Counted from the first letter of the stretch, positions 24,745-33,491 are shown. The stretch: 64,000 nt of DNA from WHSW01 sp963821025 (GCA_963821025.1 CAWGCG010000003.1:62001-126000), one strand, 5' to 3'. Notes: generated by a model from the sequence alone, not told the origin. A program made the numbers and translations.

Positions 24745-25494
24745 TTACTGCGGATTTCTCCCCGGTTTGGAGTAGCGCCCTGGAAGATCTGTGCCGCTCC
24801 GTTGCGTCCGCACCCTCGAGGCGACCCGCTCGGAGCGGACCTCGCGGATGCCCAGAGCCCGTCCGCGCTCGGGGTCGAGGATCACCGTGGCTGCTTCATA
24901 GCGCGATGAGACGCCCAGCTTGCCGAACGCCGACGAGAGGTGGCTCTTCACCGTGCTCTCGGCCAAGAACAGCCTGGAGGCGATCTCGGCGTTGGTCAGC
25001 CCGGTGACCACGAGCGCGAGGATCTGCTTCTCCCGCGTGGTCAGCGCCTGCGCCCTGATCTGCTCGCGCTGGCCGCTCGGGACCGACACCTGACCGGCGC
25101 AGACCACGGCGACGACCGCCGCCAGCGCCTTCTCGGCGTCGTCCTCCAAAACCACCCCGTCGACCCCGAGCTCGAGCGCCCGGCGGGCCTCCGATCCCCT
25201 CGCTCGGCGGCAGACGAGCACTGCGCAAACGCCGTCCAGCTGTGAGCGGACCGAGCGCACGGCGTCCAGGGCAGAGCTGTCCGGCCGGTCCGCGGCGATC
25301 ACCACGCAGGCGGGCGAGCTGCCGTTGCACGAGGCGAGCAGGCCGGCCACGGTGGCGCTTCGCCCGAAGACCGCGTGGCCACCGGCGGCCAGCGCGGTGC
25401 AGAGCCGGTCGCGTAGCGACTGCTCATCGACGCAGATTGCGACTGAGAGCTCTTCGCTGGTCGAGCTCTGCGCCGCGGATAACACGCTTACCAT
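24745..25494 (-). CDS. LuxR-type response regulator with a degenerate receiver
   Basis: The 249-aa protein has an N-terminal receiver-like domain (about residues 15-135) and a C-terminal LuxR helix-turn-helix (about 150-210: LTTREKQILALVVTGLTNAE and IASRLFLAESTVKSHLSSAF). In the receiver the phospho-acceptor position reads CVVIAADRP, so the Asp is not at the normal place. The conserved Lys near the end is replaced (GVVLEDDAE instead of xxLKxx). It probably acts without phosphorylation. No sensor kinase is nearby. It precedes the sigma gene on the same strand. Confidence 0.85.
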   Translation of the reverse strand: MVSVLSAAQSSTSEELSVAICVDEQSLRDRLCTALAAGGHAVFGRSATVAGLLASCNGSSPACVVIAADRPDSSALDAVRSVRSQLDGVCAVLVCRRARGSEARRALELGVDGVVLEDDAEKALAAVVAVVCAGQVSVPSGQREQIRAQALTTREKQILALVVTGLTNAEIASRLFLAESTVKSHLSSAFGKLGVSSRYEAATVILDPERGRALGIREVRSERVASRVRTQRSGTDLPGRYSKPGRNPQ

Positions 25495-25572
25495 CGGCTC
25501 ACCAACGCCCCCTCGTCGGGCGCGCTTTCGCGCTTCGAAGTCGCGGACATGGTCCTCCTGCCCCGCGCTGCC

Positions 25573-27102
25573 TCAGAGCCCCCGGCGCCCGAGGACGAAC
25601 GGGACGGTGCGCAGGAGGATCTTGACGTCGAGCCAAAGCGACCAGTTGGCGCCGTAGCGGTAGTCGATCTTGACCATCTCTTGCATCGGGATCCGGGCCG
25701 ATCCGAACACCTGCCACGGCCCGGTCATCCCGGGCTGAAGCTGAAGCCGAGTCCGCTGCCAGCCTTCGATCCTGCTGTCCTCGTCCAGGACCAGCGGCCG
25801 CGGACCGACGAGCGCCATGTCGCCGCGCATCACATTGAGCAGCTGTGGCAGCTCGTCGAGCGACGTCCGGCGCAAGAAGCTCCCGACTCGGGTGATCCGC
25901 GGATCGTCCTTGATCTTGAACAGCCCGCCGCCCGCTTGATTGCTCGCGGCGAGCGCGGCTCGCTGCGCTTCGGCCCCGTCGACCATGGTGCGGAACTTGA
26001 GCATCTCGAACGGGGCCTCGTCGCGGCCCATGCGCCGCTGTCTGAAGAGCACGGGCCCGCGGGAGTCGAGCTTGATCGCGACCGCGATCGTCGCCAGCAA
26101 CGGCGAGAGCACGAGCAGGCCGAGGCCCGCTCCGGCGAGGTCGAGCGAACGCTTTACCGCTCGCGACGAGCGGCTGAGGCCGTAACGGCGCATCCCCAGC
26201 AAGGTGATCCCGTCGACGTCGTCGACCTCGACCGAGGAGCCGACGACCTCGAGCAGGCGCGGCAGCACGCTCACCTTCAAGCCGATCGACTTGAGCCGCC
26301 TGATCGTGTTCAGGAGGTCATCGGAGACGGCGCCGTCGGGGGCGATGATCGCCCGTTCCGCCCGCTCGGCCTGGAGCACGAGGTCGAGTCCGTCGACGTC
26401 CTCGAACACCGGAATCCCGTTCGAGCTCGCCGGCCCCGGCTCGAGCGGCACACGGCCTACTACCCGCGCTTTGAGCCCCGGGGCCTCGCCGAATCGCCGC
26501 GAGAGCCAGGCGGCGGTGACGTCGTCTCCGAACACCACGCAACGCTCTTCGACCGATGCCGCGCGGGCCAGATATCTGGTCAGCCCGCGGGTGGCGATCA
26601 TGGTCGCGAACAACAGCGCCCAGACCCCGACCGCCTGGTCGCGGCCGAAATGACCCTGGACGATCAACTCGCCACCGAGGAAGATCAGCAGCGCATAGAG
26701 CGTCGCCACCCAGAACAGCGCCGGGACTTCATCGAGCGTCGTCTTGCGCAGCAGGTGCTGATCGCGGTCATAAAGGCCGGTCAGCTTGCCGACCACGAGC
26801 ACGAGGGGTAGCGCCAGCAGCGCGACCGGGTTGAGCGCGTCGGCGCCCAAGATCGGCACCCCGAGCAGCACTGCGATCGCCGCCGCCGAGACGTCCGCGG
26901 TGGCGAGGGCGCGGCGGTAGGCGGAATCGCGGCGATCGGCAACCTCGGGGACGCGGCTCTCTGCCACTCCCTCGGTCGGGTGGCCGCGCTCGGAAGAGCT
27001 CGCGAACGGCCGCCGAAACCGAATCACGCGCCCGCGAGACTTCGGCGAAGCGGGCGGGCCGGTTCGCTCGACCTGTTCGAGTTCGAGTTGCTGTTCGGGC
27101 AT
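25573..27102 (-). CDS. Undecaprenyl-phosphate sugar phosphotransferase (initiating enzyme)
   Basis: The 509-aa protein has an N-terminal membrane region with about four helices (residues 65-185), a soluble Rossmann-like domain, one further helix (LAGAGLGLLVLSPLLATIA, near 320) and the catalytic sugar-transferase domain. The domain carries VLFRQRRMGRDEAPFEMLKF, RVGSFLRRTSLDELPQLLNV and LVGPRP. Such enzymes load the first sugar-1-phosphate on undecaprenyl phosphate and so start assembly of an exopolysaccharide repeat. It marks the left end of the glycan locus and is divergent from the sugar-modification operon. Confidence 0.9.
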   Translation of the reverse strand: MPEQQLELEQVERTGPPASPKSRGRVIRFRRPFASSSERGHPTEGVAESRVPEVADRRDSAYRRALATADVSAAAIAVLLGVPILGADALNPVALLALPLVLVVGKLTGLYDRDQHLLRKTTLDEVPALFWVATLYALLIFLGGELIVQGHFGRDQAVGVWALLFATMIATRGLTRYLARAASVEERCVVFGDDVTAAWLSRRFGEAPGLKARVVGRVPLEPGPASSNGIPVFEDVDGLDLVLQAERAERAIIAPDGAVSDDLLNTIRRLKSIGLKVSVLPRLLEVVGSSVEVDDVDGITLLGMRRYGLSRSSRAVKRSLDLAGAGLGLLVLSPLLATIAVAIKLDSRGPVLFRQRRMGRDEAPFEMLKFRTMVDGAEAQRAALAASNQAGGGLFKIKDDPRITRVGSFLRRTSLDELPQLLNVMRGDMALVGPRPLVLDEDSRIEGWQRTRLQLQPGMTGPWQVFGSARIPMQEMVKIDYRYGANWSLWLDVKILLRTVPFVLGRRGL

Positions 27103-27160
27103 CTGGGCTCAAGGGGACAACGCTCGTCGCCGTCCCGCCGGCCCGCGCCCGAACCCTGGA

Positions 27161-27175
27161 TCCAACCTAATTGGA
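27161..27175. promoter_or_regulatory. Inverted repeat upstream of the sugar-modification operon
   Basis: TCCAACCTAATTGGA has perfect 5-bp arms around a 5-bp centre and lies in the 148-bp divergent gap between the initiating transferase and the methyltransferase. It is short, so chance is possible, but its position suits an operator for one or both transcripts. Confidence 0.3.
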
Positions 27176-27250
27176 ACCGGTCGGGCGGACTGCGGGCGCA
27201 GGTGCGCGAGAGAACCGGCACTCGGGCGGCGTTGTGTCCTCAGAGCTTCA

Positions 27251-28525
27251 ATGCAAGTCGAGCTTCGAGACCAGACCGACCCGGAGGTTGCGGCGGCCGC
27301 CCTGCCCAGCTGTCGCTTTTGCGCGGCGCCGCTGCGCCACACCTTCGTCGACCTCGGCATGTCGCCGCTGTGCGAGAGCTACGTCCCGGCAGAGCGACTC
27401 GGGTCGATGGAGCCGTTCTATCCACTGCATGCCCGGATCTGCGAGCACTGCCTGCTCGTCCAGCTGGAGGAGTTCGTGGCGCCGGAGGAGATCTTCTCCG
27501 AGTACGCGTACTTCTCCGCCTACTCGGACTCGTGGGTCGCCCACGCCCGCGATTACGTCGAATCGGCGATCGAGCGCTTTGAGCTCGACGCGAACAGCCT
27601 CGTGGTCGAGGTGGCCAGCAACGACGGTTACCTGCTCCAGCACGTGGTCGAGCGGGGCATACCCGCGCTCGGCATCGAGCCCGCGGCCAACGTCGCCGAG
27701 GCGGCGCGCGAGCGCGGGGTCGAGACCGAGGTCGCCTTCTTCGGGCGAGAGCTAGCCGGCGAGCTGGTGGCCGACGGCCGCAAGGCGGACCTGCTGGTCG
27801 CGAACAACGTCTTCGCCCATGTGCCCGACCTGAACGACTTCGTCGCCGGGATGCAGTGGGTGTTGGCGCCCCAGGGCGTGGTGACGATCGAGTTCCCGCA
27901 CCTGGAGCGGCTGATCGCCGAAAACCAGTTCGACACGATCTATCACGAGCACTTCTCCTATTTCTCCTTTCGCACCGCTCAGGCGGTGCTCGGAGCCCAC
28001 GGCCTCGAGGTGTTCGATGTCGACGAGCTGGCGACCCACGGTGGCTCGTTGCGCGTTTACGCCCAGCGGCGCTCCGGCACCCAGCCGGTCAGCCAGCGGG
28101 TGATGGACCTGGCCGAGCGCGAGCGGGCGCTCGGCCTCAACCGGCTCCAGGGGCACAGCGCGTTCGCCCCTCGCGTAATCGAGACCAAGTGCAAGCTGCT
28201 CGAGTTCCTGATCGACTGCCGTCGCGACGGCAACCGGGTGGCCGGCTACGGGGCCCCCGGCAAGGGGAACACGCTCCTCAACTACTGCGGTATTCGCACC
28301 GACCTGGTCGAGTTCACGGTCGACCGCAACCCCTACAAGCAGGGGCAGTACCTGCCCGGGACCCACATCCCGATCCGCGAGCCCGAGGCGCTCGAGCAGG
28401 CCCGCCCCGACTTCATCCTCATCCTCCCCTGGAACCTGACCGACGAGATCGTCGACCAGCTCGCCTATACGCGCGAGTGGGGTGCGCGCTTCGTCGTCCC
28501 GATTCCCGAGGTGAAGGTGCTGTGA
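27251..28525 (+). CDS. Sugar C-methyltransferase (NovU/TylC3-type)
   Basis: The 424-aa protein has an N-terminal zinc-binding module (SCRFCAAPLRHTFVDLGMSP, about 17-36, with later Cys residues), a SAM-binding Rossmann domain (LVVEVASNDGYLLQHV, about 117-132) and the C-terminal domain of sugar C-methyltransferases (GYGAPGKGNTLLNYCG near 333, then FTVDRNPYKQGQYLPGTHIP). Relatives add a methyl group to C3 or C5 of nucleotide-linked deoxysugars. It leads an operon whose genes overlap by 4 nt. The sugar is not identified. Confidence 0.9.
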   Translation: MQVELRDQTDPEVAAAALPSCRFCAAPLRHTFVDLGMSPLCESYVPAERLGSMEPFYPLHARICEHCLLVQLEEFVAPEEIFSEYAYFSAYSDSWVAHARDYVESAIERFELDANSLVVEVASNDGYLLQHVVERGIPALGIEPAANVAEAARERGVETEVAFFGRELAGELVADGRKADLLVANNVFAHVPDLNDFVAGMQWVLAPQGVVTIEFPHLERLIAENQFDTIYHEHFSYFSFRTAQAVLGAHGLEVFDVDELATHGGSLRVYAQRRSGTQPVSQRVMDLAERERALGLNRLQGHSAFAPRVIETKCKLLEFLIDCRRDGNRVAGYGAPGKGNTLLNYCGIRTDLVEFTVDRNPYKQGQYLPGTHIPIREPEALEQARPDFILILPWNLTDEIVDQLAYTREWGARFVVPIPEVKVL

Positions 28526-29340
28526 AGGTCGTCATCTTCTGCGGCGGCCAGGGGCTGCGGATGCGAGAGGCGTCCGAGGTCGCGCCGAAACCGATGATCC
28601 CGATCGGCCCGCGGCCGGTCCTCTGGCACGTGATGAAGTACTACGCGCACTTCGGCTTCACCGACTTCGTCCTCTGCCTGGGATACAGGGCCGAGGCGAT
28701 CAAGCGGTTCTTCCTCACCTACAACGAGGCGATGGCGAACGACTTCGTGCTCTCCGACGGCGGCGCGAACGTCCACCTGCTGAAGACCGACATCCAGGAT
28801 TGGAACATCACCTTCGTCGACACGGGACTGCGGGCGCCGATCGGCGAGCGGCTGCGCGCGGTCCGCCACCTGCTCACCGACGACGAGGTCTTCCTCGCCA
28901 ACTACGGAGACACGCTCACGGACGCCGACCTTCCGGCGATGATCGAGCGCGCCCGCGAGGAGGACGCGATGGCGAGCTTTCTCGCCGTCCGTCCGAACTA
29001 CAGCTTCCACGTGGTCTCGATGGAGCCCGACGGGCGCGTCCGAGCGATGCGCGACGTGATGGGGTCCGACATCTGGATCAACGGCGGCTACTTCGTCTTG
29101 CGCAGGGAGTTCCTCGACCAGCTGCGCCCGGGCGAGGACCTGGTCGAGGAACCGCTGCAAAGGCTGCTGCCGTCCGGCAAGGTGCTCGCCCAGCGCCATC
29201 AGGGCTTCTGGGCGCCGATGGACACGCTCAAGGACCAGCAGTGGCTCGAGAGCCTGCACGAGAGCGGCAACGCGCCGTGGCGGGTGTGGGACCCGGACCG
29301 GATCGCCGCACCCGAGTTGGAGTACGCGGCCTCGGGATGA
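28522..29340 (+). CDS. Sugar-1-phosphate nucleotidylyltransferase (RfbF-like)
   Basis: The 272-aa protein starts VKVVIFCGGQGLRMREASEV, with the nucleotide-binding CGGxGxRM motif and the KPMIPIGPRPVLWH segment of glucose-1-phosphate cytidylyltransferases. YGDTLTDADLP near residue 132 holds a metal-binding Asp, and INGGYFVLRREFLD lies near 190. It would activate a hexose-1-phosphate with CTP (or another NTP) to begin deoxysugar synthesis. No CDP-glucose 4,6-dehydratase is seen in the window, so the partner enzyme may be elsewhere or be one of the epimerase-like genes. GTGA overlap couples it to the methyltransferase. Confidence 0.85.
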   Translation: MKVVIFCGGQGLRMREASEVAPKPMIPIGPRPVLWHVMKYYAHFGFTDFVLCLGYRAEAIKRFFLTYNEAMANDFVLSDGGANVHLLKTDIQDWNITFVDTGLRAPIGERLRAVRHLLTDDEVFLANYGDTLTDADLPAMIERAREEDAMASFLAVRPNYSFHVVSMEPDGRVRAMRDVMGSDIWINGGYFVLRREFLDQLRPGEDLVEEPLQRLLPSGKVLAQRHQGFWAPMDTLKDQQWLESLHESGNAPWRVWDPDRIAAPELEYAASG

Positions 29341-29996
29341 TGCTGCCGCTGCTGCTCGGCGGGCCCGAGACATCGGCGGCGCGCGTGCTCGCGCTCGGCG
29401 CTCACCCGGACGACATCGAGATCGGCTGCGCCGGGACGATCCTGAAGCTGATCGAGCAGGACTCCGTCGCCGAGGTCTGCTGGGTGGTCTTGAGCGGAGA
29501 GGGCGAACGCGCCGAGGAAGCGCGGCGGAGCGCCGAGGCGTTGCTCGACGGGGTGCCGCGAAGCGAGGTGGTGGTCTGCGACTTTCCCGACGGCTTCTTT
29601 CCTTACGAGGGCAAGCGGATCAAGGACTTCTTCGAGAAGCTGAAGACCGATCTGGCGCCCGACGTGGTCTTCACCCACCAGCGTGCCGACCTCCATCAGG
29701 ATCACCGGCTCTGCTGCGAGCTCACCTGGAACACCTTCCGTGACCACCTGATCCTCGAGTACGAGGTGCCGAAGTACGACGGTGACATGAGCGCTCCGAA
29801 CGCGTTCGTGCCGCTTTCCGAGCAGCTTTCGCAGCGCAAGGTCGACCACCTGATGACCCACTTCGACTCGCAGCTCGAGAAGCGCTGGTTCGGGGAGGAT
29901 CTGTTCACCAGCCTGCTACGGCTGCGGGGCATGGAGTGCAACTCGCCGACCTCCCACGCGGAGGCGTTCTTCTGCCGAAAGGCAGTGCTCGGTTGA
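29337..29996 (+). CDS. PIG-L family N-deacetylase
   Basis: The 219-aa protein has the PIG-L zinc motif ALGAHPDDIEIGCAGT (about 19-34) and a later THQRADLHQDHR (about 110-121), which together give the metal site of LmbE-type deacetylases. In glycan loci they remove acetyl groups from N-acetylated sugars or sugar nucleotides. The ATG at 29337 overlaps the stop of the nucleotidylyltransferase; a second ATG follows at 29340. The coupling suggests it acts on the sugar made by this operon. Confidence 0.85.
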   Translation: MMLPLLLGGPETSAARVLALGAHPDDIEIGCAGTILKLIEQDSVAEVCWVVLSGEGERAEEARRSAEALLDGVPRSEVVVCDFPDGFFPYEGKRIKDFFEKLKTDLAPDVVFTHQRADLHQDHRLCCELTWNTFRDHLILEYEVPKYDGDMSAPNAFVPLSEQLSQRKVDHLMTHFDSQLEKRWFGEDLFTSLLRLRGMECNSPTSHAEAFFCRKAVLG

Positions 29997-31300
29997 CGAC
30001 CGTAGCGCCCCGTCAGGAGCCACGGGCGGATGTCGGGACCGACGCCTATGAGCTGATGCGGCGCCTGTTCGGGCTCTGTCGCAGCCTCACCGGCGGGGGC
30101 GTGCGGGCCACCTTCGACCTGCTCGAGCGACAGATCCCGATCACGCGGACCGAGATCCCCAGCGGCACCAGGGTGTTCGACTGGATCGTCCCCGACGAGT
30201 GGAACCTCCGCGACGCCTATATCGCGGCACCCGACGGCACCCGCGTCGTCGACTTCCGAGACTCGACCCTGCACGTCGTCTCCTACAGCGAGCCGGTGCG
30301 AACGACGCTGTCGCTCGAGCAGTTGCGCGAACGCCTGCACACGCTGCCCGAGCAGCCGGACGTGATCCCCTACCGAACCTCCTATTACGACCGCACCTGG
30401 GGCTTTTGCCTCACCCACCGACAGCTGCTCGAGCTGGAGCCGGGCGACTACGAGGTGGTGATCGACTCGAGCCTCGAGCCGGGCTCCCTCTCATACGCGG
30501 AATCGCTGATCAAGGGGGAGGGGGAGGAGGAGGTCCTGATCTCCACCTACGTCTGCCATCCCTCGCTCGCCAACGACAACCTCTCCGGGATCGCGGTCGC
30601 GACGATGCTCGCCAAGCAACTGCTCGAGCGCAGGCTGCGCCATTCCTATCGGTTTCTGTTCGCGCCCGGGACGATCGGCCCGCTCGCCTGGCTTGATCAA
30701 AACCGCGACGGCCTCGATCGGGTCGCGCACGGACTCACCGTCTCCTGCATCGGCGATCAGGGAAACCTGACCTACAAGCAAAGCCGGCGCGGTGGGGCCG
30801 AGGTCGACCTCGCGATGGAGACGGTGCTGCGCGACTCCGGCTCCCCCCATCGCGTGCTCGGCTGGGAGCCGTGGGGCGGCGACGAGCGCCAGTTCTGCTC
30901 GCCGGGCTTCGATCTGCCTGTCGGGACGCTGATGCGCACCCCGCACGGGGAGTTCGACGGCTATCACACCTCCGCCGACGGGCTCGATCGGATCAGCCCC
31001 GATGCGCTCGCCGAAGCGGTCGACACGTGCCTCGAGCTGGTCGAGGTGCTGGAGACCAACTGCCGCTGCACCAACCTCAGCCCCAACGGTGAGCCCCAGC
31101 TCGGGCGCCGCGGCCTCTACCGCTCGGTCGGCGGGGCGGTCGCGACGCCCGACGACGAGCGTGCTCTGCTCTGGGTGCTGAATATGAGCGACGGCGGCGC
31201 CGACCTGCTGGAGATCGCCCGCGCTTCGGGACTTGCGTACGCGGTCATCCGCCGGGCCGCCGAGCGGCTCGAGCAAGCCGAGCTGCTCGCGGTGGCCTAG
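29993..31300 (+). CDS. DUF4910 (aminopeptidase-like fold) protein
   Basis: The 435-aa protein starts at TTG 29993, overlapping the PIG-L stop (TTGA). Its middle part has a zinc-peptidase-like site: TYVCHPSLANDNLSGIAVAT (about 184-203), then PWGGDERQFCSPGFDLPVG (about 287-305) and HGEFDGYHTSADGLDRIS (about 316-333), in the order of M28-type aminopeptidases. A C-terminal winged-helix-like tail follows. The family (DUF4910, near DUF2172) is common in polysaccharide loci, but its substrate is unsettled; it may hydrolyse an amide or ester on a sugar. Confidence 0.8.
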   Translation: MTTVAPRQEPRADVGTDAYELMRRLFGLCRSLTGGGVRATFDLLERQIPITRTEIPSGTRVFDWIVPDEWNLRDAYIAAPDGTRVVDFRDSTLHVVSYSEPVRTTLSLEQLRERLHTLPEQPDVIPYRTSYYDRTWGFCLTHRQLLELEPGDYEVVIDSSLEPGSLSYAESLIKGEGEEEVLISTYVCHPSLANDNLSGIAVATMLAKQLLERRLRHSYRFLFAPGTIGPLAWLDQNRDGLDRVAHGLTVSCIGDQGNLTYKQSRRGGAEVDLAMETVLRDSGSPHRVLGWEPWGGDERQFCSPGFDLPVGTLMRTPHGEFDGYHTSADGLDRISPDALAEAVDTCLELVEVLETNCRCTNLSPNGEPQLGRRGLYRSVGGAVATPDDERALLWVLNMSDGGADLLEIARASGLAYAVIRRAAERLEQAELLAVA

Positions 31301-31348
31301 CGGCTGCGGGGAAGCGCGGGGCGCCGGCCGGGGCGCAAGAAGAGAGGT

Positions 31349-31383
31349 GGCGAGAAACTGCGGCTATGCCCCAAGAACCCGCC
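31349..31383 (+). repeat. Structured repeat element, copy 1
   Basis: This 35-nt element has the frame GGCGrGAAA, then GCTATGC, then AACyCGCC, shared with copy 2 at 31426-31460. Bases outside and inside can fold: an outer stem TGGCG/CGCCA and an inner hairpin GGC-TAT-GCC with further pairs beyond a C-C mismatch. Copy 2 differs at paired positions in a compensating way. Orientation could be either strand. Confidence 0.5.
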
Positions 31384-31425
31384 AGGCCGGGCAAGTAGGC
31401 GGGCGCCATCGCTGGGCGAGAACGG

Positions 31426-31460
31426 GGCGGGAAATGCTCGCTATGCGACCAAAACTCGCC
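31426..31460 (+). repeat. Structured repeat element, copy 2
   Basis: This second 35-nt copy starts 77 nt after the first. Its outer stem is GGGCG/CGCCC and its inner hairpin TCGC-TAT-GCGA, again with a C-C mismatch below. Both stems keep pairing although the bases differ from copy 1. It lies in the 224-nt gap between the convergent DUF4910 and dioxygenase genes, where I find no gene and no clear U-tract terminator. Confidence 0.5.
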
Positions 31461-31524
31461 CCGGCGCGTTGGCGGGACGGCCGGGGTAGGACCGTACGTC
31501 TGGGAAGACGGCGGTCCGGCGGGT

Positions 31525-32430
31525 CTACGAGACCGTCGCCGCCGTTGCGGTGCGGCCCGTGTCATAGCGGGCGATGAGCTCCTCGGGAAGCGGCTCGAGA
31601 TCGCCGGCGCGTAGAAAGTCGCGAAGCGTCGTCCCCGTGCACTCCGAGTCGATGTTGGCCGCCGCGACGCCCTCGGTAAGGTCGTCGAGGTTGACCGTGC
31701 GGAAGTCGATGCTGAAGCGCGTGCGGGTGGTCGTATTGGGAACGGTGGAGTGCAGCTGTGCCGCCGAGAAGATCAGCGTGCCGCCGGGCGGGGTAACCAC
31801 CCGGACGTCGGGCTCGAGCTCGAGCGGCTCCTCGGGCTGGGGCTGCTTGCGCGTCTCCTTCTTCACCTGCTTGGCCGCCTGTTGGCGCCCGGTCTTGCTC
31901 CAGAGCTCGTAGTCGTACCCGGAGGAGCTGTTTTGCACCGGTCGGTCGAAGTACTGGGGATGAAAAGCCATCGAGTTCTCCGATTCGATCTCATACACCG
32001 GAAGCCACCAGTTGAGCTGCTGATGCGGAGCCGAGAACCAGGTGTCGCGGTGGGGATGGAACTGATACGCGAGGCCCGCGTTGAGGTACTTACCGTGCGC
32101 CATCGTTCGCAGCCTGGGAACATCGAAGTAGGTCCTTTCGACGTCACAGCCGAGCTCCGAGAGCAGCCCGGCGATCAGCTCCTTGGCAATCGGGTGATGG
32201 ATGAACGCAGGCTTGAGCTCGGCGAGGATCTCGACGTAGCGCTCCGCCGGCATGCTCTCCTGAGCCACGGTGGGCTCATGGGGGGCGAAGGCCGCTTCGC
32301 TCATCTCGCGCGCGAGTTGGGACAGCTTGGTCGCGCTGTCGCCGGCTGAGAACGCGAACAGATCGCCGCCGTAGAGCCGATGGCGGCGCGGCTCATCGCT
32401 GAGCGCGGAGTCGAGGTAGATCGTCGGCAT
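31525..32430 (-). CDS. 2-oxoglutarate/Fe(II) oxygenase-like protein (phytanoyl-CoA type)
   Basis: The 301-aa protein has a probable iron site: YQFHPHRDTWFSAPHQQLNW (about 124-143, His-X-Asp) and QLHSTVPNTTTRTRFSIDFR (about 233-252, distal His and the Arg for 2-oxoglutarate). GGTLIFSAA precedes the distal His, as in jelly-roll oxygenases. A lysine-rich insert lies near 190-205. CAGGAGA precedes the ATG. Located in the glycan locus, it may hydroxylate a sugar or lipid carrier, but the substrate is unknown. Confidence 0.75.
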   Translation of the reverse strand: MPTIYLDSALSDEPRRHRLYGGDLFAFSAGDSATKLSQLAREMSEAAFAPHEPTVAQESMPAERYVEILAELKPAFIHHPIAKELIAGLLSELGCDVERTYFDVPRLRTMAHGKYLNAGLAYQFHPHRDTWFSAPHQQLNWWLPVYEIESENSMAFHPQYFDRPVQNSSSGYDYELWSKTGRQQAAKQVKKETRKQPQPEEPLELEPDVRVVTPPGGTLIFSAAQLHSTVPNTTTRTRFSIDFRTVNLDDLTEGVAAANIDSECTGTTLRDFLRAGDLEPLPEELIARYDTGRTATAATVS

Positions 32431-32534
32431 GGTCGTATCTCCTGGGTCGAACCGGCTGTGCCCGTGGGGGCTGTCATCTCATCAACGGCCCCCGACCGTC
32501 CAGCCTTCCGCGGAGCGGCCGGCTTCGCCGCCGC

Positions 32535-33491
32535 TCAGCGCGCCGTGGCGGTCGGGAGGCGGCGCTCGCGAAACCAGGAAACGGTGGCACGCACCCCTGC
32601 GTCGAGCCCGGTTGTCGCGCGCCACCCGAGTGCGGCGGCCGCCGCCTCGACGTCGACCTCGACCTGCTGTTCGAGGGCCCGCGTGGGGAGCTTCCCAAAT
32701 TCGGGCCGGCCGGCCGTCGGTCCGACGCAATCAACGATCGACTGCACGATCTCGCGCACCGGCGTCAGCACGCCGCAGCCGATATCGATGGTTTGGCCGT
32801 CGACGCCCGGCGCGGAGGCGGCGGCGGCGTACGCGCGCGCGACATCCTCGGCGTAGACGCAGTCGAGGCGGCGCTCACCGGAGCTGAGCGCGGGGCTCTC
32901 GCCGGCCAGCAGCGAGGTGATCACATGGGGGATGAGCTTGGTCGTTTCCTGGCCCGGCCCATAGGCAAACGAGGGCCGAAGGATGACCACGGGGGAGGCG
33001 AACAGCGCATGGAACATGCGTCCGTAGGCGCTCGCGGCCCAACGAGACGCACCGTATGGAGACGGCGGAAGCGCGTCCGGGCCACCCGCGGACGGTTCTT
33101 CGAGCAGCGAACCGCTGAGCACGATCCGTTCGCATCCCAGTCGTGTCGCCGCCTCCAGCAACTCCACGCTGGCGACCAGGTTCAGCCGCAACGTCGGGTC
33201 GACCGCGTCGAGCGACCGGTCGCCGCGCACCGCCCCAGCGAGATGGATCACGACCTGCGGACGCACCGAGTTCAGGACCTCGGTGCCGGCGCCGGGCCGA
33301 GCGAGATCGCAGGCAAGCCACCGGATCCGATCATCATCAGGGCGCGAGGAGCGGCTCAACGCGGTCACCTCGGCATCCGGTCCGATCAGGCGCAGCAGGT
33401 GGCTGCCGATCAGACCGCTCGCGCCGGTGACCAACACCCGTGTTCCGGCGAGCGGCGTCGCGACGCGCTGCATCAAGCCAGCCTCGATCAC
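32535..33491 (-). CDS. NAD-dependent epimerase/dehydratase-like protein (extended SDR)
   Basis: The 318-aa protein has the Rossmann motif VLVTGASGLIGSHLL (about 19-33), VVIHLAGAVRGD near 80, SPYGASRWAASAYGR near 148 and LRPSFAYGPGQET near 170. The catalytic YxxxK is altered: the segment reads YGASRWAAS, with Arg in place of Lys, so catalysis may be changed or lost. Family members make 4-keto or epimerised nucleotide sugars. Its GTG start shares a base with the flippase stop, so the genes are coupled. Confidence 0.8.
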   Translation of the reverse strand: MIEAGLMQRVATPLAGTRVLVTGASGLIGSHLLRLIGPDAEVTALSRSSRPDDDRIRWLACDLARPGAGTEVLNSVRPQVVIHLAGAVRGDRSLDAVDPTLRLNLVASVELLEAATRLGCERIVLSGSLLEEPSAGGPDALPPSPYGASRWAASAYGRMFHALFASPVVILRPSFAYGPGQETTKLIPHVITSLLAGESPALSSGERRLDCVYAEDVARAYAAAASAPGVDGQTIDIGCGVLTPVREIVQSIVDCVGPTAGRPEFGKLPTRALEQQVEVDVEAAAAALGWRATTGLDAGVRATVSWFRERRLPTATAR

